From: JALHUB01 sp963719465
GTDB taxonomy: Bacteria > Chloroflexota > Dehalococcoidia > DSTF01 > JALHUB01
NCBI GenBank assembly: GCA_963719465.1
Contig: OY970386.1
Coordinates: 2,232,001 to 2,296,000, forward strand
Direction: 5' to 3'
DNA: 64,000 nt
Shown: in pieces, positions 49,799 through 56,783 of the stretch
Position numbering within the stretch: position 1 is the first letter of the stretch
Layout: the number at the start of each line of letters is the position of its first letter
Notes under the pieces: model-generated
The model's database searches: none
Told to the model about the DNA's origin: nothing
What the model saw: only the letters and a program-made list of their open reading frames with translations
Translations under genes and position numbers: made by a program

Positions 49799-51207
49799 GG
49801 CCGCAGGAGCACCTGGATGCCGTCGTCGGAAACGACGATGCGGTCGATGACGTTGCGGAGGAGAGAGCGGCGGGACGGGAAGTCGAGGGAGTCCCAGCGG
49901 TCGCAGAGGCGGAGGCGCGCCTGCTCCTGAGCGCGTCGCCTGGCCGCCACCGAGGCCTGCTCCTCGACGCGGCGCTCGGCTGCCAGAAGACGGTCTTCCA
50001 GCTCCAGCCGCTCGGCGGAAAGCGCCAGGCCAAGCGACTGCAGCTTCTCCCGGCTCAGGCGGCCGCGGCCGGCAGCGTCCATGTGGCGTTCCAGGCGCTT
50101 GTCCAGCAGGGCGAGGCGGCGTCGCGCCTCTTCGCACTCGCTTTTCGATTCGGCGAGGACGGCGTCTTGATCGCCGGCCTGGCGGAAGGCCTGCGCGCCT
50201 TCGAAGTCGAGCGTGGCGAGCTGCTGGCGAACGTCGGCCTCCAGGTCGTCGGCGCGATGTGTGTGGTAGTCGCACAAGCTCTGGTTCGTGCGCGACTGGC
50301 ACTGGTAGTAGCGATAGGACGCTTCGGCGACGGAGCCGTCGCGCTGGCGCTTCCAGCTCTGACGGCGGCTGACGCCGATCATCTTGTTGTTGCAGTAGCT
50401 GCAGTAGACGAGGCCGGAGAGGAGGAAGGGCGTGGCCTGGGGCGTCGAGTAGCTGCTGCGGCGGGCCATCAGGCACTCCTGGGCACGGCGGAAGTCGTCA
50501 TTCGAGATGAGCGCGGGATGGCTGCCGGGCACGCGCACGCCGAAGCGGCTGTAGGTGCCAAGGTAGGTCCGGTTGCGGAGGATGTCGCGGATGCTGACCA
50601 TGCTCCAGTTGCCGCCGCGTCGGGTCTTGACGCTTTCCTGATTCAGACAGCGGGCGATGCGCCGAATGCCGAGGCCTTCCTGCAGGTAGAGGCGGAAGAT
50701 GTAGCGGACGACAACGGCCTCTTCGGGGACGAGGTCGAGGCGGTGACGGTTGCCGACGCGATAGCCGTACGGCGGGCGGCCGAGCACTTCGCCTTTGACG
50801 GCTTTGCGCCGCATGGCGGAGCGGACCTTGTCGCCGACGCGTCCCTCGCTGTTGCTCTTCCAGGCGCTGAGGAGGCGGTCGGCAGCGTCGTCGCCGTTCA
50901 TGACGAGCACCTGCGCGCCTAGGCTTTGCAGCTCGAACCAGCTGCGCGCGGCTTCTTTGACGTTGCGGCCGAGGGATTCGACTGAGGGCGTGACGACCAT
51001 GAGGAAGCCCTTCTCAGGGCGTTTGAGGAATTCGACGAGCTGCTGGTAGCCGGGACGCCTCTCGGAGTCGACGACGGCGCCTTCGACGAAGGAGGCGACG
51101 GCCTCGTAGCCGCGTTCACGACAGAACTCGAGGAAGGCGCTGCTTTGCTGCGCGAGCGGTTCGCTGCGCTCCCCCGCGACCTCCCTGAAGTAGCCGACCG
51201 CCTTCAT
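49795..51207 (-). CDS. Serine-recombinase-family protein lacking the catalytic serine
   Basis: 470 residues laid out like a large serine recombinase: resolvase domain (1-140), recombinase domain (AVKGEVLGRPPYGYRVG, IRRIARCLNQESVKTRRGGN), zinc ribbon (YCSYCNNKMIG with CDYHTH) and a long coiled coil. The N-terminus reads GYFREVAGERSEPLAQQ, where active enzymes have Y-x-R-V-S, so no serine is in place. The usual DRLSR segment reads VESLGRN. It is coupled to RNase H and lies 3 nt from a housekeeping zinc-ribbon gene, with no att-like context. It is probably a domesticated, non-recombining DNA-binding protein. Confidence 0.82.
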   Translation of the reverse strand: MKAVGYFREVAGERSEPLAQQSSAFLEFCRERGYEAVASFVEGAVVDSERRPGYQQLVEFLKRPEKGFLMVVTPSVESLGRNVKEAARSWFELQSLGAQVLVMNGDDAADRLLSAWKSNSEGRVGDKVRSAMRRKAVKGEVLGRPPYGYRVGNRHRLDLVPEEAVVVRYIFRLYLQEGLGIRRIARCLNQESVKTRRGGNWSMVSIRDILRNRTYLGTYSRFGVRVPGSHPALISNDDFRRAQECLMARRSSYSTPQATPFLLSGLVYCSYCNNKMIGVSRRQSWKRQRDGSVAEASYRYYQCQSRTNQSLCDYHTHRADDLEADVRQQLATLDFEGAQAFRQAGDQDAVLAESKSECEEARRRLALLDKRLERHMDAAGRGRLSREKLQSLGLALSAERLELEDRLLAAERRVEEQASVAARRRAQEQARLRLCDRWDSLDFPSRRSLLRNVIDRIVVSDDGIQVLLRP

Positions 51208-51210
51208 CCG

Positions 51211-51894
51211 TCAGCTCACGTAGAGTATTCGCTCACAACTGCTGCACTGGACTATGACATCCGAGCCGGCACGGGCCCGTTGAAGGAGCGACATTGGCAG
51301 CGAGATGCGGCAGCCGCCGCAGGTGCCGCGCTCGACCTTGGCGACGGCGCGTCCCCGGTGCTTGGCTCGGAGATCGTCGTACTGGGAGAGCGCCGGCGCG
51401 TCTATTCCGGACCGCTGGTGCGCGCGTTGCGACTCCAGCGATTCGACTTCCGCGGTGAGCCTTGCCTGTTGGCGGCGGAGGTCGTCCTGCTCCTGCTCCC
51501 AGGCCTGGCGAAGCGAAGCGTGTTCGCGGCGGGCGTCGGCGAAGGCGCGTTCGGCCTCTTCCAGCTGCGTCATTACTTCCAGCTCGTTGTCCTCGAGTAT
51601 TCGCTTGCGGGCCTGGATGGACTGGATATCCTCCTGGAGGCTGGCAAGCTCCTTCGGGTTGTTGACGGTGCCGCTGTAGAGCTTCTTCTCCAGGGGGCGT
51701 ATCTTCTCCGTCAGGTCATCGACCTCCCGTTCGGCGCCGCGAAGGCGCTTCTGTATCTCCCGCACCTTTGTTTCGCGCTCCTCGATTGTCGCGGCGGCCG
51801 CTGCCACTTCCTCGGACTCGCCGAGCCGCCCTGCGATCTCCTCCAGGGCAGCGCGACGGCTATCGATCTCCAGGTCGGTGTTCCTGAAGCTCAT
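51211..51894 (-). CDS. Coiled-coil C4 zinc-ribbon protein (CT398/DUF164 type)
   Basis: 227 residues. Residues about 10-165 form a long antiparallel coiled coil (for example LYSGTVNNPKELASLQEDIQ, a conserved turn of the family). The C-terminus is a zinc ribbon, GTCGGCRISLPMSLLQRARA then VQCSSCERILYV. CT398-like proteins bind other proteins, in some bacteria linked to sigma-54 or type III secretion. Here it is next to the recombinase-like gene and divergent from DUF177-rpmF. Function not established. Confidence 0.85.
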   Translation of the reverse strand: MSFRNTDLEIDSRRAALEEIAGRLGESEEVAAAAATIEERETKVREIQKRLRGAEREVDDLTEKIRPLEKKLYSGTVNNPKELASLQEDIQSIQARKRILEDNELEVMTQLEEAERAFADARREHASLRQAWEQEQDDLRRQQARLTAEVESLESQRAHQRSGIDAPALSQYDDLRAKHRGRAVAKVERGTCGGCRISLPMSLLQRARAGSDVIVQCSSCERILYVS

Positions 51895-52041
51895 AAAGGT
51901 CAGATATTCTCGTCATTCAGTCACGGCGGGCGTGGATTTGCTACTGGGTCGAAGGGTGGGAAGCCCCGTCCATGGGCCGCAAGCAGGATTATAAGGCCAG
52001 CGGCGAAAGAGCCGCAAGGCGAGGGGAGGGCGATTTCCCGT

Positions 52042-52071
52042 TTGACGGGCGGAAAAGGCGCTCCCTATAAT
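52042..52071 (+). promoter_or_regulatory. Promoter of the DUF177-rpmF-fabD-nusB-acpP run
   Basis: TTGACG (52042-52047) and a perfect TATAAT (52066-52071) are 18 nt apart, about 37 nt before the first start codon. Confidence 0.8.
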
Positions 52072-52107
52072 GGAAGCTGAAATTGTTCCTCAGAAAGTTG
52101 TGATCCA

Positions 52108-52650
52108 GTGATGCTTTTCGATGTCGGCCCTTTGCTTCGCCAGGCGGCGGGCGCGACACGAGCCTATCGCTTGAACGAGCGACAGGAGGAATCGGACGAG
52201 CTGCCGGCGGCGCACGTGAATGGGACGGTGCAGTTTCTGCGAACTCAGCGGAGCATCCTCGTGAGCGCCTGCCTGTCGGTGAGCAGCAGCGCGCAGTGCA
52301 GCCGCTGCCTGGAGCCGCTTGGCACGTCCTATACTATCGAGTTCCAGGAGGAGTTCGGGCCGACGGTCGATGTCGACACGGGGCTTCGCCTGGCGCCGCC
52401 CGAGGAGATGTTCGAGATCGACGAGCGGCAGACGCTGGACTTAAACGAGGCGATCCGGCAATATCGGCTGGCATGGCAGTCGATGAAGCCGCTGTGCCGG
52501 CCCGACTGCAAAGGGCTTTGCCCGGAGTGCGGCGCGAACCTGAACCTAGGCCCCTGCGCGTGCTCGGCCAAGGGAAACCTCGACGACGAGGCGCTGGCGG
52601 CATTGCACCAGGTAAGAGCGCAGATTAGCAACAAGGAAAGGGGTAGCTAG
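52108..52650 (+). CDS. DUF177 (YceD-like) protein
   Basis: 180 residues from GTG 52108 or ATG 52111. The core motif ACLSVSSSAQCSRCLEPLGT, the acidic middle EEMFEIDERQTLDLNEAIRQ and the C-terminal CRPDCKGLCPECGANLNLGP match DUF177/YceD. In most bacteria it is encoded directly before rpmF and is needed for proper 23S rRNA accumulation or ribosome assembly. The cysteines likely bind zinc. The L32 gene follows after 3 nt, the conserved order. Confidence 0.92.
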   Translation: MMLFDVGPLLRQAAGATRAYRLNERQEESDELPAAHVNGTVQFLRTQRSILVSACLSVSSSAQCSRCLEPLGTSYTIEFQEEFGPTVDVDTGLRLAPPEEMFEIDERQTLDLNEAIRQYRLAWQSMKPLCRPDCKGLCPECGANLNLGPCACSAKGNLDDEALAALHQVRAQISNKERGS

Positions 52651-52653
52651 GAC

Positions 52654-52851
52654 TTGCCACCACTACCAAAGCGGAAATACCCGAAGTCGCGGCAGGGCAA
52701 GCGCCGCAGCCACCTGCGGATCGATAAGCCGCGGCTGACGAATTGCCCTCAGTGCCACACGCCGCGCCTGCCTCACCACCCGTGCCCGGTATGCGGTACG
52801 TACCGCGGGCGAGAGGCGATCAAGATCGAAGAAGCGCGACTCCGCGAGTAG
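52654..52851 (+). CDS. rpmF: 50S ribosomal protein L32
   Basis: 65 residues from TTG 52654. The basic N-terminus PPLPKRKYPKSRQGKRRSH is followed by the zinc ribbon NCPQCHTPRLPHHPCPVCGT and YRGR. All four zinc cysteines are kept, so this is the zinc-binding C+ form. It starts 3 nt after DUF177 and precedes fabD. Confidence 0.96.
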   Translation: MPPLPKRKYPKSRQGKRRSHLRIDKPRLTNCPQCHTPRLPHHPCPVCGTYRGREAIKIEEARLRE

Positions 52852-52894
52852 ACGCCGCAATCTTCCCGATAATCGAACGGAGGCGAGACGAGAG

Positions 52895-53854
52895 GTGGAA
52901 ACCTCGATAGGCAGGACTGCCTGGCTCTTCCCGGGACAGGGCGCTCAGCAGGTCGGCATGGGCCGCGCGCTGGCCGAGAGGTCACCGGCGGCGCGAGAGG
53001 CGTTCGAGCGCGCTGACAGCGTACTGGGCCGTCCGCTCTCTCGGATCTGCTTCGAGGGCCCGGAAGAGCTGCTGCGACAGACCGTCAACACGCAGCCGGC
53101 CATCATGACCGTCAGCCTGGCCTGTCTGGCGGCGTCGAGGGAGCGCGGCGACCTGGGTGGGAAGGCGAACTTCGTCGCCGGCCACAGTCTGGGCGAGTAC
53201 ACGGCGGCGGTTGCCGCTGGCGCCCTGTCCCTCGATGATGGGCTGAGGCTGGTGCAGGAGCGCGGCCGGCTGATGCAGGCGGCGGGCGAAGAGAACCCCG
53301 GCGGCATGATCGCGGTGCTGGGAATCGACGAGGCGGCAAGCGAAAGACTGTGCAGGGAGAGCGGGACGGGGGTATCTAACTTCAACTCGCCGGAGCAGGT
53401 CGTTATCGGCGGCAGCGTCGGAGCTGTGGCAAAGGCAACGGAGCTGGCGCGGTCATTCGGCGCACGACGAGCGATTCCCCTCGCTGTCAGCGGCGCCTTT
53501 CACACCGAGCTGATGCAGCCGGCGGCAACGGAGATGGCAGCCGTGCTGTACAACACCGCGTTCCACAGCCTGGACATGCCCCTTGTGAGCAACGGCAGGG
53601 CGCAGCCGATCAGCGACGCGGCGTCGCTGCGGGAGGAGCTGTCGTACCAGCTCACGCACGCGGTGCTGTGGCGGCAGTCGGTGGAGCGGATGGTGGAGAT
53701 GGGCGTGACGACGTTCGTGGAGTTCGGGCCGGGACAGGTGCTGTCGGGGCTGGTGAAGCGGATCGCGCCGTCGGCGGCAGTGCGGACCATCGGCGAGCGC
53801 GAGCTGACAGAGGAGACGGCGCTTTCGATGCCGAGCGGAAGCGGCGTCGGCTAG
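52895..53854 (+). CDS. fabD: Malonyl-CoA:ACP transacylase
   Basis: 319 residues from GTG 52895. Motifs: AWLFPGQGAQQVGMGRALAE near 9-28, QPAIMTVSLACLAA, the nucleophile elbow GHSLGEYTAAVAAGALSLDD (Ser near 97), FNSPEQVVIGG and VSGAFHTELMQPA with the catalytic His. It loads malonyl units onto the acyl carrier protein. acpP is three genes downstream in the same run, with nusB between, and no other fab genes are visible. Confidence 0.95.
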   Translation: METSIGRTAWLFPGQGAQQVGMGRALAERSPAAREAFERADSVLGRPLSRICFEGPEELLRQTVNTQPAIMTVSLACLAASRERGDLGGKANFVAGHSLGEYTAAVAAGALSLDDGLRLVQERGRLMQAAGEENPGGMIAVLGIDEAASERLCRESGTGVSNFNSPEQVVIGGSVGAVAKATELARSFGARRAIPLAVSGAFHTELMQPAATEMAAVLYNTAFHSLDMPLVSNGRAQPISDAASLREELSYQLTHAVLWRQSVERMVEMGVTTFVEFGPGQVLSGLVKRIAPSAAVRTIGERELTEETALSMPSGSGVG

Positions 53855-53857
53855 GCC

Positions 53858-54268
53858 ATGCCAACGAAACGGCGACAGGCCCGTATTCTGGCACTGCAGG
53901 CGCTGTACGAAGGCGACACGACGGGCCACGACCCGCAGGAGGCGCTGGACCGGATGCTCGTCGAGGCGGACGCGGAGGAGGAAAGTGCCGATTTCGCGCG
54001 GGAGCTGGTGAAGGGCGTCGTGGAGCAGCGCGGGCAGCTCGATGAAGTGATAGCGCGCGTGGCGCCGGCCTGGCCGCTGGAGCAGATGGCGACGATAGAC
54101 CGGAATATCCTGAGGCTTGCAATCCTCGAGATTTTGCTGAATAATAGGACGCCAGTGAAGGCGGCAATCAATGAGGCCGTCGAGCTCGCCAAGACCTTCG
54201 GCAGCGACAATTCAGCGAAGTTCGTCAACGGTGTCCTCGGATCGGTGAGCGCGATGGCGACGCGGTAG
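53858..54268 (+). CDS. nusB: Transcription antitermination/rRNA processing factor NusB
   Basis: 136 residues from ATG 53858, 3 nt after fabD. It is the all-helical NusB fold: RRQARILALQALYEGDTTGH at the start, FARELVKGVVEQRGQLDEVI in the middle, then LEQMATIDRNILRLAILEIL and VKAAINEAVELAKTFGSDNS, ending FVNGVLGSV. With NusE it forms the boxA-binding part of the rRNA antitermination complex. Confidence 0.95.
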   Translation: MPTKRRQARILALQALYEGDTTGHDPQEALDRMLVEADAEEESADFARELVKGVVEQRGQLDEVIARVAPAWPLEQMATIDRNILRLAILEILLNNRTPVKAAINEAVELAKTFGSDNSAKFVNGVLGSVSAMATR

Positions 54269-54288
54269 TTGGAAGAAAGGAGTGGTAG

Positions 54289-54549
54289 GTGGCGACAGTC
54301 TTCGAGCGAGTACGCAAGATCGTCGTAGACCAGCTGGGAGTCGAGGAAGAGCAGGTGGTACCGAGCGCGTCGTTTGTCGACGACCTCAACGCTGATTCAC
54401 TCGACCTGGTCGAGCTGATCATGTCGATGGAGGAGGAGTTCAGCAAGGACGGCAAGGCGCTGGAGATCTCCGACGAGGATGCGGAGAAGATAGTCACCGT
54501 CCAGGACGCGATCGACTACTTGAAGGACCTCGGCATAGAGGATAAGTAG
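54289..54549 (+). CDS. acpP: Acyl carrier protein
   Basis: 86 residues from GTG 54289, with AAAGGAG upstream. Acidic and helical, with the phosphopantetheine site DDLNADSLDLVELIMSMEEE (Ser near 39) and ISDEDAEKIVTVQDAIDYL. It carries growing fatty acids as thioesters. It ends the DUF177-rpmF-fabD-nusB-acpP run, and FabD from the same run charges it with malonate. Confidence 0.96.
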   Translation: MATVFERVRKIVVDQLGVEEEQVVPSASFVDDLNADSLDLVELIMSMEEEFSKDGKALEISDEDAEKIVTVQDAIDYLKDLGIEDK

Positions 54550-54665
54550 GCTGCCTCGGCCACGCCGCCCCCGGCCAACCCCCTCGCTGGTGGTGTGGTA
54601 TGTTTTCCCTTCGAAGAGCATAATTGGTATAGCAATTTCTGCTTCGCTCGATTGATCTCGCGATT

Positions 54666-55097
54666 ATGGAGTTTTTCGGAGTAGGTCTGCCGGAGCTCGC
54701 GCTCATCCTCGTCCTCACGCTCATAGTCGTGGGGCCGCAGCGCTTGCCCGAAGTGGCGGCGCAGCTGGGGAAGGCGATCCGCGATCTGCGACGCTACGCA
54801 TCCGGCGTCAACAAGGACCTGCTGGAGGCGGTGTCGGAGCTGGAGCGCGAGTACCGAGAGCTCAAGGGCGAGTTGCGCTCGATCAGCGACGAGATGCTGC
54901 AGAAGGCCGAGTCGTTCGGGCGCGAGCTGACCGACGTTTCCGATGAGATCTCCAAGAAGCTCAGGATCGAGGAGCCTCCGGCTGAAGCGGCCAGGGAAGT
55001 GAAGCCGGGCGGAAACGGCGCAGGCGGCGACGGCGCGTCGACGGGTGATGCCGGCGCGGTTTCGGCGGGCGGCCACGCCGTCGGAGAGGACGATTAG
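54666..55097 (+). CDS. Sec-independent translocase subunit TatA/TatB
   Basis: 143 residues. A single N-terminal transmembrane helix (LPELALILVLTLIVVG), the hinge VGPQRLPEVAAQLGKAIRDL and an amphipathic helix are followed by a charged, Gly/Ala-rich tail. The FGVGLPELALILVL start and the long tail are closer to TatB, but a single small subunit may serve both roles. It lies 2 nt before tatC. Together they export folded proteins with twin-arginine signals. Confidence 0.88.
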   Translation: MEFFGVGLPELALILVLTLIVVGPQRLPEVAAQLGKAIRDLRRYASGVNKDLLEAVSELEREYRELKGELRSISDEMLQKAESFGRELTDVSDEISKKLRIEEPPAEAAREVKPGGNGAGGDGASTGDAGAVSAGGHAVGEDD

Positions 55098-55099
55098 CC

Positions 55100-55864
55100 T
55101 TGGCGACAGCCGAAGCGAATGCGAACGCCGGCAAAGCGGCCAAAGAGCTGACCATTCTGGAGCACCTCCAGGAGTTGCGGCGACGGCTGATCGTCTGCGC
55201 TATCACAATCGTTGTCGCGTTCTGCGCGTCGCTGTTCCTGACCAAGTGGTTCCTGGAGTGGATAACGGCGCCGGCGAAGAACAGCCGGCAGGACGTTTCC
55301 ATCGTCTTCACTGATGTGCTCGGGTACTGGGGCGCCTATTTCCGCGTGGCGCTGCTGGCGGCGATTGCGCTGGCGATGCCGGTGCTGGTCTACGAGACGC
55401 TGGCCTTCGTGGGGCCGGCGCTGACGAAGCGGGAGAAGCGCTGGGTATTCCCGATCGCCATTGGCGCGACGGTGTTGTTTGTGATCGGCGTCGCCTTCGC
55501 CTACTACTTCGAATTGCCGCCGGCGCTGCGGTTCCTGCTGCACGCCAGCAACGACATCAAGCCGATGATCAACGTCAGCGGCTACGTCGACTTTGTGACG
55601 CGCCTCATGCTGGTGACGGGCCTCGTCTTCGAGCTGCCGCTGGTCGTGATGGGACTGGCGAAGCTGCGGGTCGTATCGTCGCGGAAGCTGCTGGGCTGGT
55701 GGCGGTACGCGATCGTGCTGGCGTTCATCGTTTCGGCCGTTGTCACGCCGTCGATCGACCCGATAACGCAGACGGTAGTAGCGGTCCCGATGGTTCTCCT
55801 CTATTTCACGGGCATCATACTGGCGAAGCTCGTCGAGCGTCCGCAGGCGGTGGTGAACAGCTAA
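55100..55864 (+). CDS. tatC: Sec-independent protein translocase TatC
   Basis: 254 residues from TTG 55100. The N-terminal LTILEHLQELRRRLIVCAIT contains the signal-binding H-L-x-E-L-R-x-R motif. Six hydrophobic segments follow, with YETLAFVGPALTKREKRWVF in the first large loop and FELPLVVMGLAKLRVVSSRK in the third, ending VVTPSIDPITQTVVAVPMVL. It is the twin-arginine signal receptor, encoded directly after its TatA/B partner. Confidence 0.95.
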   Translation: MATAEANANAGKAAKELTILEHLQELRRRLIVCAITIVVAFCASLFLTKWFLEWITAPAKNSRQDVSIVFTDVLGYWGAYFRVALLAAIALAMPVLVYETLAFVGPALTKREKRWVFPIAIGATVLFVIGVAFAYYFELPPALRFLLHASNDIKPMINVSGYVDFVTRLMLVTGLVFELPLVVMGLAKLRVVSSRKLLGWWRYAIVLAFIVSAVVTPSIDPITQTVVAVPMVLLYFTGIILAKLVERPQAVVNS

Positions 55865-55893
55865 TCCGCCTCATCTCCTTCTCATCTTCTTCA

Positions 55894-55922
55894 TTGACTT
55901 TGCGCTTTGGTCATGCTATTAT
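55894..55922 (+). promoter_or_regulatory. Promoter of the udg-ftsK pair
   Basis: TTGACT (55894-55899) and TATTAT (55917-55922) are 17 nt apart. The leader to the glycosylase ATG is about 135 nt and holds GC-rich inverted segments but no recognisable riboswitch. Confidence 0.75.
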
Positions 55923-56062
55923 CCGCCCGTGGCGAGGTGACGCGCTGAGGTCGCGGTGCGAGAAGGGACGATGTTAGGGAAGCGACCTCCGGCTCTCGGG
56001 AAGGCAGCGCCTTGCGAGGGCCTTAGGGCTTATCTCGCCTTCCGCATTCCCAGGGAGCGGCG

Positions 56063-56680
56063 ATGATTGAGACCGACAGGAAGTTGGCGCTGGCGGAGCT
56101 GAACGCCGAGATCGCGCAGTGCCACGAGTGTGAGCTGGCGATGACGCGCAGTCGCACGGTGCCGGGTGAAGGGCGACCGGACGCCGACATCGTGTTCATC
56201 GGCGAGGCGCCGGGCTACTACGAGGACCAGCAGGGGCGCCCGTTCGTCGGGCCGGCCGGGCAGTTCCTGGAGCAGCTCTTGGGGCTGATCGGCTTGCGGC
56301 GCAGCGACGTGTTCATAGCCAACGTTATCAAGTGCAGGCCGCCGCAGAACCAGGACCCGCTGCCGCATCAGATAGCGGCGTGCGAGGCATGGCTGCGGCG
56401 TCAGATCGCGGCCATCGAGCCGAAGCTGGTGATTACGCTGGGCCGCTACTCGATGGCGAAGTTCTTCCCAGGGCAGTCGATAAGCCGCATTCACGGGCAG
56501 GCGCGGCGCGTCGGCGAGCGGCTTGTCGTGCCGATGTACCATCCGGCGGCGGCGCTGCACCAGGGGAGTCTGCGAAAGACGATTGAGGAGGATTTCCGGA
56601 AGCTGCCGCCGGTGCTCAAGTCGGCGCTGGCGGAGGAGAAGGCAGCGGAGCCGGAAGCGCAGCAGATGAAGCTGTTCTGA
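56063..56680 (+). CDS. Type 4 uracil-DNA glycosylase (iron-sulfur)
   Basis: 205 residues. CHECELAMTRSRTVPGEGRP near 23-42 holds the first two cluster cysteines. The active-site motif is VFIGEAPGYYEDQQGRPFVG near 50-69, the later cysteines are NVIKCRPPQNQDPLP and IAACEAWLRRQI, and the second motif is VVPMYHPAAALHQ near 163. This is the family 4 UDG with a 4Fe-4S cluster, which removes uracil from DNA. The C-terminus QQMKLF resembles a sliding-clamp peptide (Q-L-x-L-F type). A promoter lies upstream and ftsK follows. Confidence 0.93.
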   Translation: MIETDRKLALAELNAEIAQCHECELAMTRSRTVPGEGRPDADIVFIGEAPGYYEDQQGRPFVGPAGQFLEQLLGLIGLRRSDVFIANVIKCRPPQNQDPLPHQIAACEAWLRRQIAAIEPKLVITLGRYSMAKFFPGQSISRIHGQARRVGERLVVPMYHPAAALHQGSLRKTIEEDFRKLPPVLKSALAEEKAAEPEAQQMKLF

Positions 56681-56685
56681 CGACG

Positions 56686-56711
56686 CCGAGACTGGAAAGT
56701 CTCGGCTACGG
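56686..56711 (+). repeat. Intergenic hairpin between udg and ftsK
   Basis: CCGAGACT-GGAA-AGTCTCGG (56686-56705) with tail CTACGG begins 5 nt after the glycosylase stop. Its stem is nearly that at 23597-23616. Confidence 0.75.
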
Positions 56712-56783
56712 TTTGCACCGGAGGTCGCAAGAACAACGATAGGAAGATGGAGGTCGCTTGAAGCGGCCGTCAAGGACGACAAG

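Noticed and set aside
49723..50922. 399-codon plus-strand frame opposite the recombinase-like gene
   Set aside because: Alanine-rich shadow without recognisable domain.
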